Assembly (NCBI RefSeq): GCF_009727055.1
Contig: NC_052351.1
Location: 9,734,324 to 9,798,323, forward strand
Length of the DNA stretch: 64,000 nt
Direction: 5' to 3'
DNA from: Benincasa hispida
Lineage: Eukaryota > Streptophyta > Magnoliopsida > Cucurbitales > Cucurbitaceae
Within the stretch, counting starts at the first letter, position 1. The number at the start of each line of letters is the position of its first letter. The notes beneath the pieces are model-generated. The model did no database searches. It was not told where the DNA came from and saw only the letters and a program-made list of their open reading frames with translations. Shown in pieces: positions 11,408-25,286 of the stretch. The position numbers and the translations under genes were made by a program.

Positions 11408-13240
11408 TGTTGATCTAATCTTCAGCAGCCTCAACGTGTAGGAATGAATTAACAGCAGCGGAAGCACAAGGATCATCTAAGCACTCAAATTCACTAATTT
11501 TGACAAAATATAAAGCATGCTTTTACAGAAAAAAAATGAGTTTTAAGATATACCTCTTGTTGAACTTCTTCAAAGCTCCTTCACCAGCTGTTATTTTCTC
11601 CAAATCTTGTTGTAGACCACCTTAAGATCTTCTCCACTATTCTCTTGGTGCTCTAGATTGAGTTGTGGGACTCAAAACAAGCTTGAATCAAGGGTAGAAG
11701 GAGAAATACTCACTGCAGAAAATCACCTGAATAACTCTTTCTTCAAACCAATTTTTCTCTCAAAATCTCTATAGATTGCATGCCCGATTTTCAGTTCAAT
11801 CTTTTCATTATATTGTAGATCAACATGAAAAGAAAAGAGTTGCATGAGTTGCAGCTCATGCTTGGAGAAGACAAGACAAATATAATGTCATTTGAGTGAG
11901 CTACTTGGTGATGGATAATGGAAAAACTTCATTTTCCATTTTAAGTATTTTGGTTTTTACTTTTTCAATTTTATCTAAAAATCAAATTTTGATTTTATAA
12001 AATCTATTTTGATTTTAAAAAATGAAAAAATTAATTAATTTCATAAATTAATTATTAAATAAAACTTAATTTATTTAATATCAAATATTAAATTAAATTT
12101 AACACATATCCATCTTTATATATTTAAATCATATTTAAATATGTAAATTCTCCTATTTCGTTTAATTCTAAAATTAAATATATAATTATATCTCATATAA
12201 TTACTAATTCCCTTAATTCTAATTTGAACGTTTCAAATTAACTTATATCTCTATTCTAGAGCTAGTCCGTTATGAGCTAGTAGGGGGACCTTACAGACCT
12301 ACAGATTATGGGCTCCAACGATCTGAGATTAATTGGCTAAATTCATTAGACCAAATTAATCTCTATTCGTTAACTAATGAGTTACTCCACTAACGGCCAT
12401 AGTTGCACTCCTCTCATTGTAGATATATTATGTCCATATGATTTAACCATAATCAGCAAGTTGACCCTTCACCGGTTGTTCATAATAACGGCTGGGTCAA
12501 ATATCCGTTTTACTCTCGAGATTATGTCTTATTCCTCAAGTCCCTACTGATCCTCTAATGGACAACTGGTTTGTGATCCAATCACTAAACCAAAATCTCT
12601 TAGCCCGATGAGAGGGTGGGGTCCCTTGTTCAAGATCTGGATTCAGTTCTTAAGAGAATAACCTTTCTTCTATCTCTAAATCGGGTAGGTGTGAACTTCG
12701 TCTTGCACCCTATGTCCCCAACTATCTATCTGGTCTTACCCTTGAAATGAGTGTCTTATTGAGCCGGCGCTGTTGAGCCAACCCTCAACTATGCAAATCT
12801 AAGGGCAATCCAGAACAGGAGTTCATAGCTAGCTTAGGATTAAGATCGAGTTATCTAGGTTATCTATGTGAAATAGTCAGTCTTAAACAGTAAATAGCGT
12901 TATAAAGTAAGAGTAACTTATTTCTTGGTCCTGATCTTATGCAAACTCATTGCATAGGACGCCCCCACTCCTCATGTCATAACATGTACGAATTAGGATC
13001 ACATCGTATGTAGCACTTTACAACTCTTTGTAACAACTACANCTACAGAGTAGGCCGCATCCAATGGTGTTACTAGAATAAGGTACCCAACCTCATTCAT
13101 GTACCATAGATCATTTTGACTATTTACTCGAATCCGATCCACTCTTATGTCTCCACATAAAGTTCAAGTACTCATACAATAGTCATGGGTCTTAGTTTAT
13201 TGGATTTAAACTTTCATACAATTTATGAGATCAATAACAA
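11408..13240 (-). mobile_element. solo copia LTR, truncated at its 5' end
   Basis: This block is similar along its length to the LTRs at 40924-42921, 48037-49359, 56057-57876 and 58793-60735, in the same orientation as the first and last of these. Shared landmarks are the GCGGAAGCA start region, GAGATTAATTGGCTAAA, the CTGTAGATATATTATGTCC block and TATGTCTCCACATAAAGTTCAAGTA near the right end. It stops about 100 bp short of the family terminus, which on the + strand is CCAACA or CCTAACA. No internal retrotransposon region adjoins it. The N at 13042 lies between a repeated CTACA. Confidence 0.8.
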
Positions 13241-14663
13241 GAGACGCCGAGGAAGATGAAGACGCGAGGAGGAGGATTGGATACAACGGAGGGTTGAGGG
13301 AAAAAGGAATCAAGAATTGAATCTGCGACGCTTCTATTTTAGTAATGGCTCATTGAATTTTATTTTTGGAGGTTTTTTTTTAATGGAAAGATTGAGAGAA
13401 ATTTGAAGCTCAGTTAAGTGCATTCCGGAGGGAGACTGAAGAGCGTGGACCAGTGAGCTGATGTATGGCAGGCCATGATCAATCTAGACGAAAACCTATG
13501 GAATGCTGGAATGTGAACGATTGTGATGGAGAAGAGACCGATTTGTGAACATATGTTGGAATACAAGGTGAATAGATGGAAAAGAAACTGATTTGAAGAA
13601 GACGAAGAATGCAAAGAGATGGAGAAGAACGTGAATGTTGAAACGCAAGTGATATGGAAAAGACGAAGTCAAAGTTAGTGAAGATGAAGAGAGCATGTTG
13701 TGATGGAGAAGAAACCGATTTGGGAAAATGAGTGAAGAGCTAGCGTATAGTTTACGATCGGAAAAGAACGAGAGGAAATTTGGGAAAAGCCTAACCAAGA
13801 AAGGGAGCGATTAGTAAGTGGAAATTTGGGCGGGTAATTTTTTTTTTTTACTTTCGCGGTTTTTTAATTCGTTTTTCAATAGCGTTTTTCATAAAAAAAG
13901 TTATCCTTAGATATTTAAAAGGGGTATTTGTTGCTGTATGGGTTGAATTTGTTTCTAGATCAGCCAAATATTTATGTCCTAAAAATGGTAGCTAATTAAC
14001 CAAGTTTCAACTCATTGAAAACATGTATAAACAAAGCAAATTTAGGAAAGATTAGATATCCAAATTCTAATTGCTAAATAAATATTCAAGTTCCAAGTCA
14101 TTCAAATCATACTTAAAATATTCCTTTTGCGATGATGTATTGGTATTACACTTTGTTTTATTAATGCTAGTGGATAAGATTCTAAAATAATAAAAATAAT
14201 AAAATGAAGATTATATAAGGAGTATATTGATGTTGTCATCATAAGAATGACATAATGTTAATAAAAAGTGATTTTTACAAAGAAAAAGAAGAGAAAAAGA
14301 CGATAAAAATGGCGTATGAAGCATAACGAAAATGGACAATTTCCATAAATTAAGCTACTTCTCTGCTTTGACTCAACCCCTAAGCCTTATCGTCTCAATT
14401 CTTCGAATCAATTTATCTATATTATGTTTAAATTGGCGAGAGAATTTAATTTTCTGTTTGAATTTTCTTTTTTGTTAGATTAACTGATACGACAAATGCA
14501 AAACCGTTCTTTAAAAGGATTACTACAACTCTACAAGGTTGAAGTTGTTACAATTTGACTCCTTTTTCGAACTCTATAAAATTTAAAAGCTAATATCTAC
14601 CATTTACAAATTTTGATTTGTAGATCTAAATTGAATTTTCTATCCAATTAAAAATTAAGATCT

Positions 14664-14947
14664 CGTTTGATAACTATTTAGTTTTTTGTTTTTATTTTTG
14701 AAAATTAAACTTATAAACATTGTTTCTACCTCCAAAATTTCCCCTTTATTATTTACTTTTACCAATTGTTTAAAAAAGCAAGTTTAAATTTGAAAATTAG
14801 AAAAGGTTGTTTTTAAAAAGTTGTTTTTGTTTTTAGAATGACTAAGAATTTAACTATTGTACTTAAGAAAAATACAAATCATTATAAAAAATGTAGAGAA
14901 AATAAATTTAATTTTAAAAAATAAAAAAACGAAATAATTATCCAACG
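14664..14947. mobile_element. MITE-like element with terminal inverted repeats
   Basis: The left end CGTTTGATAACTATTT and the reverse complement of the right end, CGTTGGATAATTATTT, agree at 14 of 16 bases. The 284-bp interior is AT-rich and noncoding. Related sequence (ATTAAGCTTATAAACAT-like core) recurs at about 16511-16690 and 37668-37870. No convincing target-site duplication was found. Confidence 0.5.
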
Positions 14948-16510
14948 GATGTCTAACCTAAAAAATTTAGGTTTGAATATATCACACTTATAAATATAGA
15001 AAGTCTTCTTATATTAGCTAAAAAAAATAGTAAGATGTAATTTGAAAATTTAAAGAGAAAAAACTAAATACAGGATTTCTGAAAAGTAATAAAATTAATT
15101 ATAAAAAAAAAAAAAGTGAGATAGATGAATTGGATTGAGCATTGGAGAATGGGTTCTCCATATTTATCCTTATAAATTACAATTGAAATAGGGATTTTGT
15201 CTCTTTGGGAGATAAATCCTAAAAAATTGGCATTTGCATATGAAAATTCAAAATTATATTAAACTTATTTTATAAGGCGTTGGATGTGTTCTTAAACCTT
15301 GTTTGATTTTGAAATTGACTTGACTTCAAAAACAAATTTTAATACATTTATTGCTTGTGCATTAAAATACAAAAAAATTACTAAATCGCACGTAATTCAA
15401 TTGGCATTCGAGGCATTATATAGTTTGTGATTCGAATTTTACAAATCTAAATATGCTAAGAGAAAAAAGTCAAAACTCTTAGCACTACTGAAATTGGTTA
15501 TCACTAATTATCACATATTTTTTTCACTACTTTGAAAAAGAAAAAGAAAAAAATCAACAAAAAAAAAATATAAATATGAGTTATTTTCATATCAATTGGT
15601 TATAAGAAGAGTAATTCATCTATTTTGTAAACATCATGGAATATTCTCATCTTTTTAATGTAGGATCTTCGATAATATATATGATTAAGTGATTAAAACA
15701 ACGATCACAAGTCGTAATTTAAAATTATTATTATTTTTGGTTAATGAACTTGTTCATTGTTAGTTTAATAATGTTTTACATCAAATTAATCATTTAAAAT
15801 ACACACACATCATTTTACCAACCCACATATTAATGGGGGAACAAGTGGAATTAATATTATATTGAATTTGCTGGTTATCATTATTAATTTGAACCCTATA
15901 GACTTTCAAAAGTTTATAGTAGCTTAATTTAGAGAAAAGGAATGAGTGAGTACTTTCCATCATTAATTAGTGTCACAACTACTAGCATTCAAAATTAAAG
16001 CATTCTTAAATATTAAATTATGGTATTACAAAACTCAAATTCATTAATTACTTAGAAATTATGCAAAATTATGAATGATCTTTTAAGCTTAACTTCTCAC
16101 ACACAAGATTACCTAACAAATTGATAGATTCATATTTGTGGATGATTAGATATCAAAGAAGAATATATAAAATTTTAATAATTTTCCTCTCTTTCTAATG
16201 GTTACGAGTGGACAAAATCAAAGATAAACAGAAAAGATAAAGCAAAAGAGATTGATACAGATATTTACATGATTCACTAATGGTGTGTTAGCTACATCCA
16301 CGGGCAAAAGAAGAACAAATTCATTAGAGAAAATAATACAAATAAAAAAAAATTAAAGCTCTTTGAATCTTAGAGAGTTTATATGGTGTAAATCTCTAAA
16401 CCCTAAGGTTATAAACATAAATAACATATTCAAGGCACACTAGATTCAAGGCATTCTAACACTAATAATTTATATTTCCCCACCTTCTTTCTAGTAATAT
16501 AATTTATGCT

Positions 16511-16690
16511 CCGTTGGATAATTTATTAGGTTTTATTTGTTTTTACTTTTTTAAATTTAAGTTCATAAACATTATTTTTAGCGAAATGCTATTATTTAAA
16601 CATATCAAAATCCAAGCTAAGTTTTGAGGAAAAAAATTGTTTTTTACTTTAGAAATTTGGTGAAGAATTCAAATGCTTACATAACCAAAG
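16511..16690. repeat. second copy of the MITE-like family
   Basis: It starts CCGTTGGATAATTTATT and continues with AAGTTCATAAACATTATTTTTA, resembling the element at 14664-14947. The far end is not resolved. Confidence 0.4.
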
Positions 16691-18325
16691 AAACATTGAA
16701 ACTTTAGTGTGGCTAGCATTGCTCGTTTTCTAGTACATGTCCGACACTTGGACACATATTGAACAATTTTTTAGGGCAATGAATATGTTAAACACTAGTT
16801 ACACAAAGTCAATATGGGTTCAATATTTGTTAAGAGATAAATCAAATACTTGACTTTGAATAAACTTTTAAAGTGAAATATATCCAATTCATTTTTTTAA
16901 GTATATACATAAATACCTAACTAAACTTATTCACTTTGAATTTCATTTTTTGTATAATAACGAGTAGATATTGACATATTTTTGTATGAAAAATTGATTT
17001 TAGAGTTGACGTGTGAATTTTGGTACCATAAGAATGGGGTACGTCATGGTCACAGCACATAAAGCTTTGTAATATATTTGATGTCCAACCACACACACAT
17101 AAAAAAGTAAAAACCCTTATTTTAAAAGGCTTATTTATATATGCTATCCTTCCTTTTAACGACCCCACCGCAATCCACACAGTCAGTCTACGTGCAATTT
17201 CAACTTTTACTTTTCATTCAAGTAACTTTTATTCTCTCAATTTTGAATATTGCTTCTCCACTCAAATATACATTTGTATTATAAGACACTTATTATTATC
17301 GAATGCTCTTCTTTTTCACTTAAGAATCTTATACATGTTCACATGAAAAATCTAAATCGAAACAAAGAGAAACTTCCTATCATATTTTGTGTTTGAATGC
17401 ACTGAATCTATTATCTAATGCACTAAATGATTAAGCACGAGAGATCAAGCCTAGAGCTTAGAACAGTGTCATATAATAATAAATTATTCTCTTCCTTTAC
17501 TTGTGGACATAATTCATGCACTATTAGTTAATTATCTAAATTTATGTGTCGATATTCATTGTTTACATTTTCACACTTTCTTTGCTTATTAATTGTTTCT
17601 GTCATAACACCATGTGTCTCAAATTCTTTTCAAAAGAAATAATATATATAAAAAGTCCTCCATTGAGAATTTATCTTTTAAATGGAGATTTTTCAATATA
17701 CTTCATTAGTTCATTTTATTCGTTTGAGATTTAAAAAGAATTAAATGGGAGATAAGGATGTTTGTCATCTACCTCATGAATATCTCTATATATCCTTTCG
17801 TATTCTAAATTTCCTTATGTATAATATAATTTAACTTCTCTTTTTATTTTTCTTTCCAACATAAATATGATTGCCTTGTATCTATTATTTTTCTTATTTA
17901 GGCATTAATATCAATGCCTTCTAATTAAAAGAAATTCTAATTTTGGAAAATAAATATATTGATGATACTAACAAAAGAATGTAGAAACTCATTTAAGAAG
18001 TTAGCAATCCTCTAATTACTAGCAATTGTTATTATATTAATGGTCAATTAAAGTTCAACGATAGTCTATTATGTTTATATTTGTGAATCTCATCAATTAT
18101 CTAATTATATTTCTACATGTGACAAATTTCTTTTTATTATTATTATTATTATGTGTTAGAGTGATTGAAATAAAACGTACAAAAATATATATGCAAGATG
18201 CACTCAAATATTACTATATATATATATCATTTTCCGAGACGATCTGGATAAAATTTTTTGTTGAAATACCCAAAATACCCAGCATTTGACCTCTTAATTA
18301 CATTGAAATGTCAATCCTAATCTCC

Positions 18326-18426
18326 GACGTCCCAAATCACCGTATTTACGGGATATGGGTACTCCATTACCACGTATCAGTATCACATGCCTTCCAACTT
18401 TTTTCCATTTTCCTTTACGACGTCGT
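18326..18426. promoter_or_regulatory. ACGT-core palindromes upstream of the transporter gene
   Basis: GACGTC at 18326-18331 and the 10-bp palindrome ACGACGTCGT at 18417-18426 are the type of C-box bound by plant bZIP factors. They lie about 500-560 bp before the TATA box of the transporter gene. The role is inferred from motif type and place only. Confidence 0.3.
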
Positions 18427-18889
18427 TGCATCTTTAATACGACGTTATCCAAACACTGATAAGGCCACCCAACAAAAGAAAACTGTAAAGAACCTTCGGA
18501 AAACAAAAAAAAAAAAGAATTATAAAGTAATAAATTAGCTGAGTCAGCAACGTCAAAAAATTGAAAAAAAAATATTCCAATACTTAGTTTCGCTGCATAA
18601 TCCAAGGTGGATGTTTAGCTGGGGCCCACCGCCACCGACGAATTATCTTGTAAGCATTAATGATGAAGTTTTTAAATGGAAGCCGTCTGATTTGTCACAG
18701 TTCTGTTCAAGCAGAGCCATCAACGGTGGATAGGGCCACGAATACTTTCATAAAAAGATAACCCCAAATATTTTTCATCGAATTAGTAATTATTATGGGA
18801 TTTCCTTTAACACAACTAATTAATATTTGTATTTAAAATTTTTTTAAAAAAAATAAAAAATAAAAAATAAACTAGCTTGTGATTTTCAC

Positions 18890-18897
18890 TATAAATA
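18890..18897 (+). promoter_or_regulatory. TATA box of the hexose transporter gene
   Basis: TATAAATA lies 140 bp before the start codon. A transcription start about 30 bp downstream would leave out the upstream ATGs at 18897 and 18906, which otherwise open a frame overlapping the true start. Confidence 0.55.
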
Positions 18898-19029
18898 TGA
18901 CAGCCATGCCCTTCTATCCCTCCATCTTTTGCCTCTTGCTCTTTATCTTCCTCTTGGTTTCTCTAAGTGGTTTATCATTATTTTATTTTATTTATTTTCT
19001 TCTGCATTGTTTTAACTTTGTTCGTGAAA

Positions 19030-22000
19030 ATGCCTGCTGTGGCTGCAATCGCCCCTGGCGATGGGAAAAAGGAGTATCCTGGAAATCTTACTCCATTCGT
19101 TATGGTATCGTGCATTGTTGCTGCTATGGGTGGCTTGATCTTCGGCTATGATATTGGAATTTCAGGTCAGTTCTCTTAACTATTGAGCTATGTTTTAGAA
19201 TTTGAAAGTGGGTTATTGATTTGAGTAATATTAATCAAGGTGGTGTGACATCCATGGACTCATTTCTGGAGAAGTTTTTTCCAGAAGTATATCGGAAAAA
19301 GAATTTGATGACAACCAAAAACCAATATTGTAAATATGATAGTCCAACTTTGACGATGTTCACGTCGTCGTTGTACTTAGCGGCACTGGTTGCCTCACTT
19401 GTGGCCTCGACGGTGACACGTAAGTTTGGTCGGAGGCTATCGATGCTCTTCGGTGGCGTGTTGTTCTGTAGTGGTGCCATCATTAATGCCTTTGCTAAAG
19501 CCGTTTGGATGCTCATTCTTGGTCGAGTTTTACTTGGTTTTGGTATTGGATTTACAAATCAGGTACCCTCATCTTCCTCTCAATAACAACAATAATAATT
19601 CTTAGGTTAACCATATTAAATAAAGGTGTGAGATAGAAAATTCTAACCTTTGAGAATAGTAGGATCATAAATCATGTATAAACTAAAAGTTGCATGTAAC
19701 TATTTTATAAAATACATCAACATATAAAATATGACTTTCTAATCTATATGTATTTTAGTCGGTTGAGTTATCGTGAAATTAAATAATTATATTTTCTTTC
19801 TATTATAGATTTTCCATTTCGTGTATGGTTTTATTGTTATATAGTTTTAGAAGAATACAATTTTCTATTTTTTTCGTTACTTTGAGGATTATTTTAATTT
19901 CTATTATCCGGTTTGCTTGGCTGGCTATGGCTTTGATATTTTCTTTTTAAATAAAAAATACACTGGCGAGGGAGGGATAGTAATGGTATCTCAAGAAGTA
20001 ATGGACATGACAACTTCTAAGAAAATGACAAATATGTCCTTTTTTGTTGGAGAGTTATTTCGGATTCAGATATGAGCTTCTGTCTTCTCCTACCACTACC
20101 TTTTCTTTTTCCTCTCTCTATATATTTTTTTTCATTTCTGTTCTTTTTTTTTTAAACAATAAATTTAGTTTCTTTTATGATTCCAAGCTTTGTTTAGTTT
20201 GTGGGAAAAACAAAAAGTTGGAGTGAAAAAGAATAATTTGTTGTTGGTAGGAACCTTTTTGACAATATGAAAGATCTATTTTTTGTTGCTTTGTTGATCC
20301 TTAGACATTGAACATGGCCAACCAAAAAAATTATTGACCTTCATTAAATCACACTTTAATTATTTTAAATATCATTTTCAACTCTTTTTGGTACATTTAC
20401 CTTCTTCCCCTTAATTGATTAATAATATATTTTTTTATATGATTAAAAATACTTAAATACATCTCGAAGATCAACTATCTTTGTGCATTTTACTAAGTTG
20501 TCCAATCATAATTTTTCATGTGAAAATTATTTTTATTTTTTTAAAAATATTTTAATTCATTTTTTTTTTGTGTGAGTGATGAAATAGGAAATAGAAATGG
20601 ATGTATCTCAAATATTCAAGACAACTCTAAAAAGTAGAGTTGGGTCTTCAAAAAATGATGTTATTGTCCTCTCTTCATCTTCTTGTTTCTTACTAATGAG
20701 GACAACATTTGCCAACAAATCAATAAAGACATCTTTTATTATATCATATATATTTTTATGAAAGACATAAATTGCAACACACTTAGTTGTCTAACCAAAG
20801 TTTGTCAAATGATAAACTATTGTGTGGTTAAATTATTTGAAGAAATTTTTTTTAGTATTATAACTCCCTCCACTTATTGTGTGTCACATCAACATATTTA
20901 AAAATAAATAAAATGAGATTTACTGACATTAATGTGGTTGTATAATTACAGTCGGTGCCACTATATTTGTCGGAAATGGCTCCATACAAATTCAGAGGAG
21001 CTTTGAACATTGGGTTCCAACTGTCAGTGACAGTGGGGATTCTAATAGCGAATGTTTTGAATTACTTCTTCGCAAAAATAAAGGGTGGTTGGGGATGGCG
21101 GCTGAGCTTGGGCGGAGCCATGGTTCCAGCCTTAATAATCACCATTGGATCATTAGTTCTTCCAGATACCCCAAATTCAATGATCGAAAGAGGCCAGATC
21201 GATGAAGCAAAAAAGAAACTAAAAAGAGTCCGTGGAGTTGAAGATGTAGAAGAAGAATTTCAAGATTTAGTTGCAGCTAGTGAAGCCTCTAAACAAGTAG
21301 AACATCCATGGACAAATTTGCTACAGAGGAAATACAGACCCCAGCTCACAATGGCTGTATTAATTCCTTTCTTCCAACAAGTTTCCGGCATCAATGTCAT
21401 CATGTTCTATGCTCCCGTCTTGTTCAACACCATCGGTTTCAAATCCGATGCATCGTTAATGTCTGCTGTAATCACTGGCTCTGTTAATGTAGCTGCTACA
21501 ATCGTTTCGATTTACGGCGTCGATAAATGGGGTCGAAGGTTTCTTTTCATTGAGGGTGGCATTCAAATGTTGATATGTCAGGTATATATATATACACATA
21601 TTTTTTCTTGTTTTTAAAGTTTAAGTTAACTGGTTGTGGTAAATCTAATTATATATTGAATTTGAATTTTAAAGGCGGTGGTAACGGCGGCAATTGGAGC
21701 TAAATTTGGAGTCAGTGGAATAGCAGAGAATTTGCCACAGTGGTATGCAGTTGTAGTGGTACTATTCATATGTATTTACGTGGCTGGTTTCGCATGGTCC
21801 TGGGGACCTATGGGATGGTTAGTTCCAAGTGAAATTTTTCCGTTGGAAATTCGATCAGCTGCTCAAAGTATCAATGTATCTGTAAACATGATATTCACAT
21901 TCGCGATCGCACAAGTCTTCTTGATGATGTTGTGCCACATGAAGTTCGGTCTTTTCATTTTCTTTGGATTTTGGGTGTGTGTGATGACAGTATTCATCTA

Positions 22001-22160
22001 TTTCTTCTTGCCAGAAACAAAGGGTATTCCAATCGAAGAAATGGGTAAAGTGTGGAAGACACATTGGTATTGGTCACGATATGTAACGAATAACGACTTC
22101 CATATTGGAGCCTTAGAGATGGGGAAAGGAGGACATGATCAAGTCATCAAGACATTTTAA
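19030..22160 (+). CDS. STP-type hexose/H+ symporter (sugar carrier protein), 524 aa, four exons
   Basis: Major facilitator superfamily monosaccharide transporter of the plant STP group, which imports hexoses with protons across the plasma membrane. Exons by GT-AG borders: 19030-19165, 19240-19562, 20952-21581, 21675-22160; 524 residues, the usual STP length, about 12 membrane helices. Landmarks: RKFGRR loop (106-111), [11 protein letters not shown] (140-150), [39 protein letters not shown] and the PETKG signature. Asp41 and Arg141 match the proton-coupling pair of Arabidopsis STP10 (Asp42/Arg142); Cys76 and Cys450 match its lid disulphide. The ATG at 19030 gives the typical N-terminus; an in-frame extension to 18967 lacks an ATG. 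No lesion is visible. Intron 2 is long (1389 bp). Which STP isoform this is cannot be told by eye. Confidence 0.95.
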
Positions 22161-24530
22161 TAAAATCTCTGTTTTTGTTACGTTTTTTTGTGTCAAATGT
22201 TTGAAATGTAGTGTAATTTAGACTTTAGGGTCATTGATATTGACATAAGTTTGGTTACATTTTTTTTTTTGTTTGAAAAGGTGTATTAGTTATGTATACC
22301 TCTCATTCTCTTATTGGTATATATTGAGAAGAGAATATGTTCTACAATAAACAAAAAAGATTATTCACTTCCATAGGTTTCCTTTTGCCTTTTTATATTT
22401 GCTTTGGAAATTAAAAGAAACTATGTCTCAAACAAGCTTCATCAACTTTTCTTTTTATAACCTTGAATAAATCACATATGGTTTGAAAAATGGGAGAAAA
22501 TTATATTCTTAGCGTGTGTGCCAATCTCGACATGAATATTTTGTTACTTATAAGAAATTTAAGTTTCTTTTAAGTCTTATGTTTTCAATGGTGCCATCAT
22601 TTTGATTCTAAAAGAGTTGAAGATTGTTAGAATAAATTTCTCTCTTTTTTTCATTTTTTTTACCAAATACTTTACCTATTTTTATACCATATGGAATCGT
22701 TTACGGTAAAGCTAATCTAAATTTAGATAAAATTTGATACACATCAGTGCTATGTTATGTCTTGTTGTACATTATCATATTTCTCATTTTAAGTACAATT
22801 TTCAATTAATATTCTCTTACTGGTTACAACACATGTTTATATGTTAGTGATTTGGAAGTCCTTTTACTTTAGAAAGATTAATATTCCGTTAAATATTCAT
22901 TGCATGTAAACAATATTTACCAATATATTATTGAAGATATATATGCACTTTTTGAATTGTGACCGAAATTAAGTTTAATAAAGTTTTAATCAAATTTTAA
23001 AAATCTTCTAATACGCCTTTAAAGTTTTAATTTTGTATTAACTTCTTCCTAAATTTTTAATCTGCTGTATAACAAATCCTTGACCTATTTAACATTTTTT
23101 GAAATTCACGAACCTTTTATTAGTTCAACAATTATAGAGATAAGGGATCCAACCTCTTACCTCAAGGGTGGTAGTACATCCTAATTACTGTTAAACTAAG
23201 CTCGAATTGGCTAAAATTCACTTATATACTACTTTTAGACATAAGATTCAATTTTAAATTAATTATTTAGTTTTGAAGAAATGATTATGCCTCAAATATA
23301 TTAGATATAAAATTAAAAACTTCAAACACGTGCTTACCACAATAAAAATGAAAATTTAAATTTTAGAAATTTAATAGATAAAAACTTGAAAATTTTCATA
23401 ACGCAAACTTCTAATTAACTTAAAATTTTCAACATGTTCTCAATATTTTTAAATTTTTATTTCAAATCACTGTTCAATGGGTTTTTAAATTTTTCTTTTT
23501 TAAAATAAAGATTGTCTAGACCCAAGACCAGCTACTCCATAACATCCTCATTAACGATGACAGGGAGCAATATAGCAGTGGTAAAACATACAGAAACTTA
23601 GTCATTGCTATTTAATTCAAAACATTAGTCAACTCTACCATAAAACTCATTCAACCAATTATAAAGTGTGGTTGGTTTAACTTTCAAGTGTTTAATTTTG
23701 AAAAGAAAAAAAAATTAAAGTGTTTGATGACAACAAAAAATAGCTTTTAAAATACTCTCAAAGTGTATTTTAAACAAATTTTTTTTTATATCTTAACTGA
23801 ATATCTTCCACCAAAAAGTCAAATATTCAAATGTTTCGGTTCATTTAAAAAACCCAAAAAAAGAGAAACTTATTCATCTTACTCACACAATTACTAAAAA
23901 GAGAAGAAACTACAATGATCATAATTAATATATGTATATAAAGACAATTGAAAAATGTAGCAAGAACATGGTGACATATTTGATAGAAAAGTTTAGAAGT
24001 AATATAGATGATAGGGTTTATACGTAAATGAAGATTTGTATTAATTTTATTCACGGGAATAATGAATAAAGAAGAGGCATCTAAACACACACACACAATC
24101 TGTGTCAGTGAAATCTGAATAAATTTTATGTGCAAGTGGAGAATATAATCAAGTTTTGTTTTTTTTTTTTTTAAATTTATTTATTGTGGAACAATATGAA
24201 CCTTTTATTTACCTTTTTGTAATTTGTTGAAAGAAAAGATTGCAAGAGATTTACCCTCAAGGGTGAAAAAGAGAAATAGAAGAGAAAAGAAGGATGTATG
24301 CAGAAAAAAGAAGCCTTCCAAAATATTTTTCTTTTTGCAAAAAGACCCTTTTTCCCAACCAACCAAAAAGGAAAAAAGATGCTCAATTTAACTTCTTCAC
24401 GGTGTTTCTATGAACATAATACGATCATCATCATATCCCTATTTTAATTTGGATAAGTTTCATTCTATTTTTCTAATTTCATTGTTTCATTTTAATTTTC
24501 TTTCACTTTCTTAACTTTTCTTCTCTAAAT
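22161..24530. other. intergenic region downstream of the transporter gene
   Basis: The first 200 bp probably hold the transporter 3' UTR (T-rich, AATAAAC-like element near 22345). The rest is AT-rich without supported ORFs. A piece at about 23660-23780 resembles dispersed sequence at 25670-25830 and 26060-26240 (TTCAAGTGTTTAATTTT core), so it is probably an old dispersed repeat. Confidence 0.5.
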
Positions 24531-25286
24531 TAATATTTTGTTCGAGAATCATATTCCACTCCATCCAATATTACATATGATCTTAGTCATCAATCTTACT
24601 CTCCAAATCTCAAAATTTTATACAATGATTATTGTTAGAAAAGAAAGAATATATTCTCATGTTCAATACGAAAAAGGTTTAAAAAAATAACACATCTTTG
24701 TCGTAAACTTTTTTACAAGAAATTAATCCATTACACGAAAAAATAATTAAAAAAAAAAACTAATCCTATAGATATGCTTCCAATTCAATCTAGAGATGTT
24801 TCATAATCCAAATCGAATTTTGTAAAATAAAATAATTTTTAAAAAAGTGTTTTTGTTGATGGAATTTGACTAAGTATTCATGGTTTTTTTTTTTCTAAAA
24901 AAGACAAATTTAACTAAATAGTTATCCAAATGAAAGTCATTTTAGTTTTGGTTGAATGGATAACCCAAAATTGGTCTTCATAAGGAAAATAAAGTGTTGT
25001 TTAAGAGATTCACGTCTTTGTGCTCGAAGATGAGAATTGACTCAAAATTTCGATACGTAATTTTGGATAAGTGCAATAATTCAACTCTCTTGAAGACGTT
25101 AAAAAGGTAAAAAAAAAAAAAGTTGTGGTATCAAATACTCCCCATGCAAAATTAAAGGTATAAAAAGCCACAGTGAAAAGATAATCATTAAGAACAAGAG
25201 ATATGGATTTATTAAGCGGATAGAGATCCGTTTGAAACGACTTTTTTAAACACTTAAAAAGTTATTCGAAAGAAGGTGATGATAAG

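Larger units (their letters stand above)
13241..18889. other. AT-rich intergenic region upstream of the sugar transporter gene
   Basis: 13241-13830 is purine-rich with repeated GATGGAGAAGA-type words and no supported ORF. The remainder is AT-rich with many A/T runs and short simple repeats. Two members of a small repeat family are listed separately (14664-14947 and 16511-16690). Short open frames here have no recognisable content. The last 600 bp should hold the promoter of the gene starting at 19030. Confidence 0.6.

Noticed and set aside
16917..17180. 87-residue minus-strand ORF
   Set aside because: No recognisable domain, AT-rich codon content and no splice or promoter support.
18967..19179. 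N-terminal extension of the transporter from 18967
   Set aside because: The codon at 18967 is GTG; the ATG at 19030 gives the family N-terminus.
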